DNA of 16,076 nt, from NCBI GenBank assembly GCA_041688215.1, contig JBDNIO010000076.1, positions 1 through 16,076 on the forward strand. Direction: 5' to 3'. Positions 1 through 5,875 of this stretch are shown here, one piece after another. Made by a program: the position numbers and the translations under genes. The stretch is from JBDNIO01 sp041688215. Lineage in GTDB: Bacteria; Pseudomonadota; Gammaproteobacteria; Nevskiales; Salinisphaeraceae. The notes beneath the pieces were generated by a model. It ran no database searches, had not been told where the DNA came from, and saw only the letters and a list, made by a program, of their open reading frames with translations. Within the stretch, counting starts at the first letter, position 1. Every line of letters starts with the position of its first letter.

Positions 1-80
1 GCTGCTTTGCCGTGGCGAACCATCTCCACTAAATCGTTACGCTCTTGCTCAGTAAGTCGTACGCTGTATTTCTTTTCCAT
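1..80 (-). CDS. IS630-family transposase, N-terminal 26 residues (runs off left edge)
   Basis: Reading the minus strand from the ATG at 80, the frame is open to the window edge and begins MEKKYSVRLTEQERNDLVEM, followed by VRHGKAA. This start, with the (K)KY-V-LT-EER...L...V-KGKA pattern, is typical of IS630-family transposases, where it opens the helix-turn-helix DNA-binding part; the DDE catalytic domain would lie outside the window. Only 26 residues are visible, so whether the element is intact cannot be judged. The IS end should lie in the next ~100 bases to the right. The identification rests on remembered family pattern, not on a search. Confidence 0.75.
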   Translation of the reverse strand, partial: MEKKYSVRLTEQERNDLVEMVRHGKA

Positions 81-214
81 TGCATTTCCTCATGGTACTA
101 ACACAATATGAGAATCTACAAAATCAATTTAAATTTCGCCCCATCGCGCAGACCCCGCGGCAAGCCACGGGGAATTTTTGGGGTTAATATTAGGCAATAT
201 CAGATTGAAAGAGT
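81..214. other. IS-proximal non-coding stretch with a terminator-like palindrome (153-179)
   Basis: No credible gene is seen here; an open frame starting at 108 has no family resemblance and crosses repeats. At 153-172 CCCCGCGG and CCACGGGG form an 8-bp stem with one mismatch around a CAAG loop, followed by AATTTTT at 173-179. It could be an intrinsic terminator reading rightward or part of the IS630 end. The exact IS boundary cannot be fixed from one copy. Confidence 0.4.
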
Positions 215-461
215 ACTAGTGGAGTGCGTCATTCTGTTTAGACCTTATACAGCCAAAAAAAAACGAAAAGTCGTCATTGCGAGGAAGCCCGAGCGAAGCG
301 AGCTGAACGCAGTGAACCTAACGGGGCTGACGCGGCAATCCAGTAGCGAGCCGCATAACTTACAACGACTCCGGCACTAGATTGCCGCGCTTCGCTCGCA
401 ATGACAGGTTCTCGGACTCATCAACGCTTAAGTAGCGTTAAATCCAACGCACTACACTAGT
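215..461. repeat. Outer inverted-repeat element (MITE-like)
   Basis: ACTAGTGGAGTGCGT at 215-229 is matched in inverted orientation by ACGCACTACACTAGT at 447-461 (14 of 15 positions). The enclosed 217 bases hold a second inverted-repeat unit (273-405) and no gene. The right arm overlaps the stop codon of the lipoprotein gene on the minus strand (TAG at 457-459). The structure suggests a small non-autonomous mobile element or remnant. No flanking target duplication was recognised, and there is no second copy in the window. Confidence 0.5.
273..405. repeat. Inner palindromic repeat with GTCATTGCGAG ends
   Basis: GTCATTGCGAG at 273-283 and CTCGCAATGAC at 395-405 are perfect inverted repeats. Inside, ACGCGGCAATCCAG (about 331-344) is mirrored by CTAGATTGCCGCGC (377-390), so most of the unit could fold into one long imperfect hairpin. 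Repeats with this GTCATTGCGAG...CTCGCAATGAC pattern are, to my knowledge, common intergenic palindromic elements in several proteobacteria. There is no coding capacity. It sits nested inside the 215-461 element. Confidence 0.65.
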
Positions 462-702
462 TATTGTCGCCGTCAAACGCGTCGTCGATTTCTTCGCCGG
501 CGTTTTCAGCGGCGCCGTCGTTATCGAATATGTCCTTGGTTTCCTCTACAGCGTTATCAATTGCTTCGCCGGTTTCTTCAGCGGCGTTGTCCATTTTTTC
601 GCCGGCATGTTCGGCCGCGCCGTCATCGCCGCAACCTGTGATCGCCAGGCCGGTAAAGCCGACTGCAAAAACCATTAACAGAATGTTCATATACTTGCGC
701 AT
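457..702 (-). CDS. Small repeat-rich acidic lipoprotein
   Basis: This 81-residue protein has a lipoprotein signal: basic MRKYMN, a hydrophobic run to about residue 22, and a lipobox I-T-G-C with Cys24 as the lipidated residue. The mature part is Ala/Glu/Asp-rich and repetitive: DGAAEHAGEKMDNA recurs as DGAAENAGEEIDDA, with EET-rich copies between, so it is probably extended or helical. The start at 702 has a good ribosome site (GAAGGAAG a few bases upstream); Met5 is an alternative. The function is unknown; short lipoproteins of this kind are usually cell-envelope-associated. The TAG stop lies inside the right arm of the neighbouring inverted-repeat element, so the native C terminus may have been altered by that insertion. 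Confidence 0.75.
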   Translation of the reverse strand: MRKYMNILLMVFAVGFTGLAITGCGDDGAAEHAGEKMDNAAEETGEAIDNAVEETKDIFDNDGAAENAGEEIDDAFDGDNN

Positions 703-810
703 AGTGCTTCCTTCTCTGATCTCTTTATGTACGCGACACTACGCCGCGCGCCCTTTTCCCTCGTTAGCCGAGGTCATAATATGGAGGCGAGCGGAAGCAT
801 TTCAAGTTTA

Positions 811-996
811 TTACTTCCAGGTACGATTGTATATTTCAATAAACATAAGTAATAACAAGTAGATACAGTAAACCATGTCGACGATGGGCAGCACCGCGGA
901 ATAGAAAAAATCCGGACTGCTCAGGTCGGTATGCGTAATGGCCCAGTAGCCCAGATAGATCAACACGCCGTTGATTAGAATGTAGGCCATTCTCAT
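811..996 (-). CDS. Small two-helix membrane protein, function unknown
   Basis: This 61-residue ORF starts MRMAYILINGVLIYLGYWAI, has a short polar loop around THTDLSSPDFF, and ends with a second hydrophobic segment (VLPIVDMVYCIYLLLLMFIEIY), so it likely forms a two-helix inner-membrane protein. It begins 24 bases after the stop of the SRPBCC gene on the same strand and is probably co-transcribed with it. Ribosome-site support is weak, and Met3 (990) is an equally possible start. I do not recognise a family; the hydrophobic pattern and the operon position are the only support. Confidence 0.55.
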   Translation of the reverse strand: MRMAYILINGVLIYLGYWAITHTDLSSPDFFYSAVLPIVDMVYCIYLLLLMFIEIYNRTWK

Positions 997-1020
997 TTGC
1001 CAAGGCTCATTTATTAGGGC

Positions 1021-1449
1021 TCATGCGTTCAGCCGCGCACGCAGGTTTTTAACCGCGTGGCGCACGTTAAACCCGAAGATCACGGAGATAACCGGCTCGA
1101 GCATCCGACCGTTGCTCGTGAGCAGGCGGATATCGGTGAAATAGGTCACTTCGCTACCGCTATCTGTTGCCCGCACATCGATGCGATCATAAGCGGTGAA
1201 ACCGTCGCCCGCGCCTTCCAGGATTGCATACGCGCTGGCGTATTCGGTGCATTGGTATTGCATTGTGGACTCGCTGCCAAACAGGCTCATGCGGATGTCG
1301 TAACGCGCGCCGGAGCCCGGCCCCTGGCCGTGGGTTTGCGTAGCTGTTTGCACGCTCGGCTCCCACTCGGTCAGGGTGCGGAAATCAGCGATGTAAGCCA
1401 GCGCGGTTTCGACATTGGCTTTAACGTTAAACGTCTTTTTATATTGCAT
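1021..1449 (-). CDS. SRPBCC (START-like / polyketide cyclase-type) family protein
   Basis: From the ATG at 1449 the product is 142 residues, beginning MQYKKTFNVKANVETALAYI. The family pattern is visible: a first strand, then the helix A-x-x-Y-I-A-D-F, then the W-E-P-S turn, a G-x-G-A-R-Y hairpin, several strands and a C-terminal helix (FNVRHAVKNLRARL). These proteins form a hydrophobic cavity that binds lipids or other small ligands; no substrate can be named. The frame is open 22 codons further upstream, but the shorter start matches the usual ~140-150-residue domain and has GGAG about 13 bases upstream. It is followed on the same strand by the small membrane protein at 811-996 and has the DUF3096 gene on the opposite strand upstream. 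Confidence 0.8.
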   Translation of the reverse strand: MQYKKTFNVKANVETALAYIADFRTLTEWEPSVQTATQTHGQGPGSGARYDIRMSLFGSESTMQYQCTEYASAYAILEGAGDGFTAYDRIDVRATDSGSEVTYFTDIRLLTSNGRMLEPVISVIFGFNVRHAVKNLRARLNA

Positions 1450-1607
1450 GTGTGGTGTTTGTCTCCAGCCCTGACCACACTTTACCGAAAAATTCTGCGT
1501 AAGACGAAGAACCAACAGTGCATACTTTCCAGCGCTGGCTGGCTATGGCATTGTCTGCACAGGCTGCGGCCGGGGTGGCCGGGCACAAATCAGATCAGGG
1601 AGAAGCT

Positions 1608-1751
1608 ATGGATATTACGATCAACTTCGCGAACATGAGCGCGCTGCTTTCTTTGGGCGCAGGTATTGCCATTCTGCTGGTGCCGCGACTGCTGAACTAT
1701 ATTGTCGCCGGCTATTTGATCGTGGTTGGAATACTGGGGCTGATTTCTTAA
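1608..1751 (+). CDS. DUF3096 small membrane protein
   Basis: This 47-residue protein begins MDITINFANMSALLSLGAGI and continues with AILLVPRLLNYIVAGYLIVV then GILGLIS. The pattern L-x-x-G-I-x-I-L-x-P-R-L-L-N-Y-I-V-A-x-Y-L-I-x-x-G-I-x-G-L matches the DUF3096 family as I know it: a two-helix hydrophobic peptide predicted in the inner membrane, function unknown. The frame is open upstream to 1518, but the ATG at 1608 is preceded by GGGAGAAGCT, a strong ribosome site, and gives the normal family length. It converges on sufT with only 6 bases between the two stop codons. Confidence 0.85.
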   Translation: MDITINFANMSALLSLGAGIAILLVPRLLNYIVAGYLIVVGILGLIS

Positions 1752-1757
1752 GACCTG

Positions 1758-2309
1758 CTAAAGCATTCCAGCCTGCAATTTGGCCGCGTCGGACATCATT
1801 TCCATCGTCCACGGCGGGTCGAATACAAACTCGACATTAACCTCAGCCATGGTCGGAATCGCACGCACGCGGCTGCGCACGTCTTCAACCAGAACATCGC
1901 CCATGCCACAGCCGGGGGCGGTCAGGGTCATATCGATATTGGCCTTGCGCGCGTTCGGGTCACTGTGGTCGAATTCGCAGAGGTAGATCAGGCCCAGATC
2001 AACAACATTGATGGGGATTTCCGGGTCGTAGACCGCGGCGAGCTGCTCCCACACCAGAGTTTCCACCGCGTCGTCACCCGCGCCTTCGGACAGGGTGATC
2101 TTGTCGGGAGGCTCCTGGCCGATGGTGTCGGCATCCTCGCCGGCGATGCGCACCAAATTGCCGGCAATGTAGAGCGTAAAACTGCCGCCCAGGGCCTGGG
2201 TAATGGTGGCGTGCGTACCGGCCGGAATTTTAATCGCATCGCCGGCGGGGATTGATACCGCTTCGCAATCACGACTGAAGGTAACCGGTTCGTTGTTTGG
2301 CGTATGCAT
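1758..2309 (-). CDS. sufT: SufT-type Fe-S cluster assembly factor (MIP18/DUF59 domain)
   Basis: This 183-residue protein has two parts. The N-terminal ~75 residues (PAGDAIKIPAGT...ITQALGGSFTLYI) match the extension found in the long SufT form. The C-terminal part carries the MIP18/DUF59 domain: an E-x-L-x-x-V-x-D-P-E-I-P-I-N-V-V-D-L-G segment (about 87-107) and T-A-P-G-C-G-M around Cys134, the conserved cysteine of this domain. SufT-family proteins help deliver or mature Fe-S clusters in the cytoplasm, usually alongside the SUF system; no suf genes are visible here, so it is stand-alone in this window. The gene is transcribed away from cbiX across a 128-base divergent intergenic region. Its natural stop is TAG. 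Confidence 0.9.
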   Translation of the reverse strand: MHTPNNEPVTFSRDCEAVSIPAGDAIKIPAGTHATITQALGGSFTLYIAGNLVRIAGEDADTIGQEPPDKITLSEGAGDDAVETLVWEQLAAVYDPEIPINVVDLGLIYLCEFDHSDPNARKANIDMTLTAPGCGMGDVLVEDVRSRVRAIPTMAEVNVEFVFDPPWTMEMMSDAAKLQAGML

Positions 2310-2437
2310 ACTAGCTCGCTAATCGAAAATCTGTTGTTTGATCCAGCATTGTATCAAGTATAAGCCTTGGATGTTTTCGTCGGCACATCGTTCCTGCTGC
2401 GGCTTCCTGCCACTCAAATCTCTGCTAACCTTCACCC
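2310..2437. promoter_or_regulatory. Divergent promoter region between sufT and cbiX
   Basis: These 128 bases separate two divergent genes and should hold both promoters. No ribosome site precedes the cbiX ATG (the bases before it are GCTAACCTTCACCC); TAACCT lies only a few bases upstream, so a leaderless cbiX transcript is conceivable. No clear operator was seen. Promoter placement is by position only. Confidence 0.35.
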
Positions 2438-2818
2438 ATGCGAAAATCCCTGCTGCTGATTGCGCACGGCAGTCGCCGCGGCGCATCGAATGACGAAATC
2501 CGGCAACTCACCGAGCGCCTGCGCGCTCTGGGCGGCGACCAGTATCATCAGATTGAATGCGCCTTTCTGGAGCTGGCCGAGCCTTCCATTCCCGATGGCA
2601 TCGAGGTCTTGATTCACAACGGCGCAGAACAGGTGCAGGTTCTGCCCTACTTTCTGGCGGCGGGCCGCCATATTGTTGAAGACATACCGGCACAGGTCGA
2701 TATAAAACGCCGCGAGTACCCGCAGATTCCAATTCACATAGCGCCCTATCTGGGCACGTCAGATGACATTCCAGCGCTGTTACTCTCGCTGGTGCAATCT
2801 GTTGAGGAGCAAACATGA
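2438..2818 (+). CDS. cbiX: CbiX-type short sirohydrochlorin chelatase-like protein
   Basis: The 126-residue product has the length and motifs of the short, single-domain CbiX/SirB chelatases: LLLIAHGSRR with His10 near the N terminus, CAFLELAEPS (Glu45), and VLPYFLAAGRHIVEDIP with His78, the usual metal-handling histidines. Such enzymes insert Co2+ (cobalamin route) or Fe2+ (siroheme route), or Ni2+ in some archaea, into sirohydrochlorin; the metal cannot be told from sequence. They work as cytoplasmic homodimers. Its stop overlaps the start of the dehalogenase gene by four bases (ATGA), so the two are translationally coupled. A cobalt role would fit the cobalamin-dependent metH ~9 kb away, but that is inference. 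Confidence 0.85.
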   Translation: MRKSLLLIAHGSRRGASNDEIRQLTERLRALGGDQYHQIECAFLELAEPSIPDGIEVLIHNGAEQVQVLPYFLAAGRHIVEDIPAQVDIKRREYPQIPIHIAPYLGTSDDIPALLLSLVQSVEEQT

Positions 2819-3702
2819 TTTCCGCCAAGTCACCCTACGAGAAAAACAAGGTCGAGGTGCTCGACCGGCAGATGGCCTACGTCGAAGCCGGGCATGGCGA
2901 CCCGATCGTATTCCTGCACGGTAATCCCACGTCCTCGTATTTATGGCGCAACGTCATGCCGCACGTGGAGAACGCCGGGCGCTGCATCGCACCGGATCTG
3001 ATCGGCATGGGCGATTCCGACAAACTGACCTCGACTGGGCCGCAAGCCTATACCTTTGTCCAGCATCGCAAATACCTGGACGAACTGCTCGACCGCCTGG
3101 CCGTGAACAAACGCGTGATTCTGGTAATTCACGACTGGGGCTCAGGCCTGGGTTTTGACTGGGCGAATCGCAACCGCGACAAGGTGCAGGGTATTTGTTA
3201 CATGGAAGCCATCGTGCAACCGGTCACCTGGGACGACTGGCCGGATTCGGCCACCGATATTTTCAAGGCCATGCGCTCGTCCGCGGGCGAAGAAATGGTG
3301 CTCGAGAAAAACGTCTTCATCGAACGCATCCTGCCCGCGTCAATCCTGCGCGATTTCGCCGAAGAAGAGATGAACGAGTACCGCCGGCCTTACCTTAAAG
3401 GCGGTGAAAACCGTCGGCCCACATTAACCTGGCCGCGCCAGATACCGCTGGACGGCGAGCCCGCGGATGTGACTAAAATTGTGCAGGACTACGGCCAGTG
3501 GCTGGCCGAAGACGCCAGCGTTCCCAAGCTGTTCATCAACGCCGACCCCGGCACCATCTTGATCGGCAAGCAGCGCGATTTTTGCCGCAGCTGGCCCAAT
3601 CAGGACGAGGTCACCGTAAAGGGCATGCATTTCATCCAGGAAGATTCGCCTGATGAAATCGGCAAGGCCCTGTCCGCATTCGTTTCGCGTTTACGCGGCT
3701 GA
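2815..3702 (+). CDS. dhaA: Haloalkane dehalogenase (alpha/beta hydrolase, DhaA/LinB-like)
   Basis: This 295-residue protein has the full active-site set of haloalkane dehalogenase subfamily II: HGNPTSSYLW with Asn37 and the second halide-binding residue Trp108 in HDWGSGLG, where Asp107 is the nucleophile; Glu131 in YMEAI as catalytic acid; and His272 in GMHFIQEDSP as catalytic base. The cap domain lies between about 132 and 215. The length and the His position fit DhaA/LinB closely. The enzyme hydrolyses carbon-halogen bonds to an alcohol plus halide; it is cytoplasmic and needs no cofactor. The natural substrate of chromosomal members is often unknown, so the name describes the fold and catalysis, not a proven pathway. 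It is coupled to cbiX by an ATGA overlap. No regulator or downstream haloalkane pathway gene is visible. Confidence 0.92.
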   Translation: MISAKSPYEKNKVEVLDRQMAYVEAGHGDPIVFLHGNPTSSYLWRNVMPHVENAGRCIAPDLIGMGDSDKLTSTGPQAYTFVQHRKYLDELLDRLAVNKRVILVIHDWGSGLGFDWANRNRDKVQGICYMEAIVQPVTWDDWPDSATDIFKAMRSSAGEEMVLEKNVFIERILPASILRDFAEEEMNEYRRPYLKGGENRRPTLTWPRQIPLDGEPADVTKIVQDYGQWLAEDASVPKLFINADPGTILIGKQRDFCRSWPNQDEVTVKGMHFIQEDSPDEIGKALSAFVSRLRG

Positions 3703-3744
3703 TAAGCATGCAGAAAATTTCTGGCTAATATCCGGCACTGCCCG

Positions 3745-3772
3745 CGGGTAGGTGCGGGTAGTTATCGGGTAG
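3745..3772 (+). repeat. Three CGGGTAG direct repeats at one-turn spacing
   Basis: CGGGTAG occurs at 3745-3751, 3755-3761 and 3766-3772, that is, every 10 to 11 bases, or about one helical turn. The array lies between the dehalogenase stop and the RRM gene, roughly 150 bases upstream of the latter's start, and looks like a binding site for a protein contacting one DNA face. No regulator can be named. Confidence 0.4.
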
Positions 3773-3826
3773 TCTTTGCGTGGCAAGGCTTAGTAGTGCT
3801 TAAACTGCGCTAGACTCGGACGCCAC

Positions 3827-3881
3827 GGTGCCTGGGCACCGCCTGCCGGGGCTGTTTCGTGAGATTGGCGGACCCGGCAGG
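3827..3881 (+). promoter_or_regulatory. Structured 5' leader of the RRM gene (two hairpins)
   Basis: Two perfect inverted repeats lie just before the RRM gene. GGTGCC/GGCACC at 3827-3840 would pair with a tight loop (likely five pairs with four loop bases). CCTGCCGGG at 3842-3850 pairs with CCCGGCAGG at 3873-3881 around a 22-base loop. The second stem ends about 40 bases before the ATG. There is no T-run, so neither is a terminator. Small RRM proteins are often cold- or self-regulated through their leader; a regulatory leader is likely here but unproven. Confidence 0.45.
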
Positions 3882-3921
3882 ATGGTTTGAGCAATCGCAC
3901 GGTGAGCAGGATCTGGATGTA

Positions 3922-4203
3922 ATGAACATATACGTAGGCAATTTGTCCTGGAATTCGACCGAAGAAGGATTACAGGCAGCATTTGAGGCGTTTGGCGAGG
4001 TAACTTCCGCCAGTATTGTCAGCGACCGCGAAACCGGTCGTTCGCGCGGCTTTGGTTTCGTGGAAATGAGCGACGACGACGCCGCCAAAAAAGCCATCGA
4101 GGCCCTGAATGATCAGGACATGGACGGCCGCACGCTACGCGTGAATGAAGCACGTCCGCGGGAAAACAATACCCGCGGCCCACGCGGGCCGCGCCGCTAC
4201 TAA
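3922..4203 (+). CDS. Single-RRM RNA-binding protein
   Basis: From the ATG at 3922 this is a 93-residue RRM protein. RNP2 is IYVGNL (3-8) and RNP1 is RGFGFVEM (42-49), with the aromatic residues that stack on RNA bases all present. The rest of the beta-alpha-beta-beta-alpha-beta fold follows to about residue 77, and the tail is short, Arg/Gly/Pro-rich and ends in RRY. Bacterial proteins of this type bind single-stranded RNA and are often linked to cold or general stress. The frame is open 21 codons further upstream, but that would add residues before the conserved M-x-I-Y-V-G-N-L start and include the hairpin leader. The gene stands alone between a structured leader and a terminator. Confidence 0.92.
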   Translation: MNIYVGNLSWNSTEEGLQAAFEAFGEVTSASIVSDRETGRSRGFGFVEMSDDDAAKKAIEALNDQDMDGRTLRVNEARPRENNTRGPRGPRRY

Positions 4204-4219
4204 GCTAATCCAGGCCTTG

Positions 4220-4239
4220 CCCGGCCGTTGTTGGCCGGG
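4220..4239 (+). terminator. Hairpin after the RRM gene (terminator-like)
   Basis: CCCGGCC at 4220-4226 pairs perfectly with GGCCGGG at 4233-4239 around GTTGTT, 16 bases after the RRM stop. Only TT follows, so it is not a textbook intrinsic terminator, though its position and stability suggest transcript end formation or protection. Confidence 0.5.
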
Positions 4240-4262
4240 TTGGCGCTTGAATCTGTCCATAT

Positions 4263-4285
4263 AAAGCGCCCGTCGCGAGCGCTTT
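4263..4285 (+). terminator. Second hairpin after the RRM gene
   Basis: AAAGCGC at 4263-4269 and GCGCTTT at 4279-4285 are perfect 7-bp inverted repeats with a nine-base loop; CTTTTT follows at about 4291-4296. With the stem at 4220-4239 it makes a plausible tandem terminator, and the symmetrical A/T ends would allow function in both directions. Confidence 0.4.
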
Positions 4286-4296
4286 GCCGGCTTTTT

Positions 4297-4499
4297 GCGG
4301 CCAACTTCCAATGCTTGGCTCTGGCTAGCTATTTCAGTCGCCCGCCCTGTGTTTAAGTTTTCAGGTCGGCGCGAACGGTGCACTCTCAGCCGGTTCGCTG
4401 GGGCGGTTCACTGCTGCGGGGTTCAGGCGATTGGCACCGTCCACCGCGGCGAACTCGGTAGTCCAGGGGATTATTAGGGTCGCGAGCTAACAACCAGAT
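4297..4499. other. Non-coding stretch, nothing recognised
   Basis: Between the RRM terminator region and the stop of the amidohydrolase gene I see no gene, tRNA cloverleaf, repeat or IS end. Short open frames on either strand have no family resemblance or ribosome site. Confidence 0.5.
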
Positions 4500-5768
4500 T
4501 TACTGCCCCGGGCTGACTTCACGGATGAATACCTCAGCGGGAAAGCCCAGGTCGGTCTCTGGCAGACGCACCAGGCGTTTGAGTACAAAATCAAACAGCA
4601 GCGGGTTAAAGCGGTAAATCTCGCGCAGGTCAGGCACCTGTTCCTGGGTGATAAACCCGCTTTTTTTCAGCTCTTTCAAGTTGACTACGGTATTGATTGC
4701 CAGCAGTGGGTAATCGCTGGAATAGAGCAGGTGGCTGAATGTCTGCGGACTCTGCAGCATCGCATTAAGTGCTTCGGGCACCGCTTTTTTGTGCGTCAGC
4801 CCGGCGATATCGCCGTACAGGTTTTCGGCATAATCGGAATCGCTAAGCAGCTGCATGAACCACTCGTAGCCGGGCCGCGGCTGGGCGTCGGCGTCTTGTG
4901 GATTGCTAAACAGGCGGGTGCCAGCACAATCCGCCATGACTACGGTTACGCCCATCTCCAGTGCGCGCCGGTAGCGCAGGGGGTTGCCGTATTCGGGCGT
5001 ATCACTACCCATGGTGCGCATCTCGCCCGTGCCGGCAAGCAGGACCATGTTGTTGTCGATCAGGGTTTGATAATAATTCTCGATCCGCTTGTCTGCCGGA
5101 TCAATGCCTTGCACCGTCGGCAACCATTTAACGACTTTAACACCGCGTTTGGCCCATTTCTCCAGGGCTTCTATGGCGTCCTTGCGGTACGGATGCACGG
5201 ATACCACCGGCGTAAAGCGTTGCGGATATTGCTCGGCCAGATGCCAGACGTAGTCGTTATCCACATAAAACGCGGTCTGCTCCGGCTGCGCGTCACCCGC
5301 GCGGTTATAGCGTTGATCCAGCGCTGCCAGCGCAAGCCGATGCCTGCGCGGCAACGCACGTGCCTGGCGCAACAGGCGCCCCAGATATAAATCATCTGCA
5401 TGCTGCGCGTCATCAATGCCTGCCGCGCTGAACAGTACGCGGCTACGAAACCGTGTGCGCGGGAACCACCAGCTCAAAAATTCGGTATTGATATAGCTGT
5501 CGTTGGAAAAATCCTCGCCACTGCGCTGGCCTGACGAAAGTAGCTGCACATGACGATCAACCACCTCGGTATTGTCCGGCAGGCCCTCATAGGCTTTTTC
5601 AACCAGTGCCTGCGCGGATTCCGACATCAGCCATTCAGCGTCTTCCGGCGGATATTCCCAGGCGCCACCCAGATGGTTAATCAGGCCATTGAGCGCCTGG
5701 GGCACCAGCACCACCGCGCTTATCAGGCACAATCCCGCCAGCACAATAATCAGTTTGTTTTTCGACAT
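4500..5768 (-). CDS. Membrane-anchored amidohydrolase-fold protein with degraded metal site
   Basis: From the ATG at 5768 (AAAGG just upstream) the product is 422 residues; a GTG at 5792 would add eight. Residues 5-25 are a hydrophobic anchor or uncleaved signal, so the rest probably faces the periplasm. The body follows the amidohydrolase_2 (TIM-barrel) order: D71-R-H-V-Q75 where D-x-H-x-H is expected; SVHPYR (190-195); GVKVVKWLP with Lys214; LLAGTGEM (243-250) where a His usually precedes T-G; VVMADCAGT where A-H is usual; and the terminal SSDYP with Asp352. Thus the first-strand Asp and one His and the late Asp remain, but three ligand positions look replaced. It may be a pseudoenzyme or use a different metal arrangement. 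The neighbours give no clue to the substrate. Confidence 0.7.
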   Translation of the reverse strand: MSKNKLIIVLAGLCLISAVVLVPQALNGLINHLGGAWEYPPEDAEWLMSESAQALVEKAYEGLPDNTEVVDRHVQLLSSGQRSGEDFSNDSYINTEFLSWWFPRTRFRSRVLFSAAGIDDAQHADDLYLGRLLRQARALPRRHRLALAALDQRYNRAGDAQPEQTAFYVDNDYVWHLAEQYPQRFTPVVSVHPYRKDAIEALEKWAKRGVKVVKWLPTVQGIDPADKRIENYYQTLIDNNMVLLAGTGEMRTMGSDTPEYGNPLRYRRALEMGVTVVMADCAGTRLFSNPQDADAQPRPGYEWFMQLLSDSDYAENLYGDIAGLTHKKAVPEALNAMLQSPQTFSHLLYSSDYPLLAINTVVNLKELKKSGFITQEQVPDLREIYRFNPLLFDFVLKRLVRLPETDLGFPAEVFIREVSPGQ

Positions 5769-5875
5769 TCCAACCTTTGGCAAAGCTGACACCTCGCACT
5801 ATACCGCAGCGCGCCCACTATTCCGGCATAACGATAACTTGCTAGGATTAAGCCAAGCTCAGATGAGGAATAAGC

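Noticed and set aside
108..380. 90-residue open frame on the plus strand
   Set aside because: It runs through the nested inverted repeats and has no family resemblance or coding character.
464..862. 132-residue plus-strand frame opposite the lipoprotein gene
   Set aside because: It is a Ser/Ala-rich shadow of the repetitive lipoprotein sequence; the minus strand has the signal peptide, lipobox and ribosome site.
4297..4499. Possible tRNA or small RNA gene
   Set aside because: No cloverleaf, GGTTCGA-type T-loop in proper context or strong hairpin-T-run was found.
4731..5390. 219-residue plus-strand frame
   Set aside because: It is antisense to the amidohydrolase-fold gene, whose motifs are recognisable on the minus strand.
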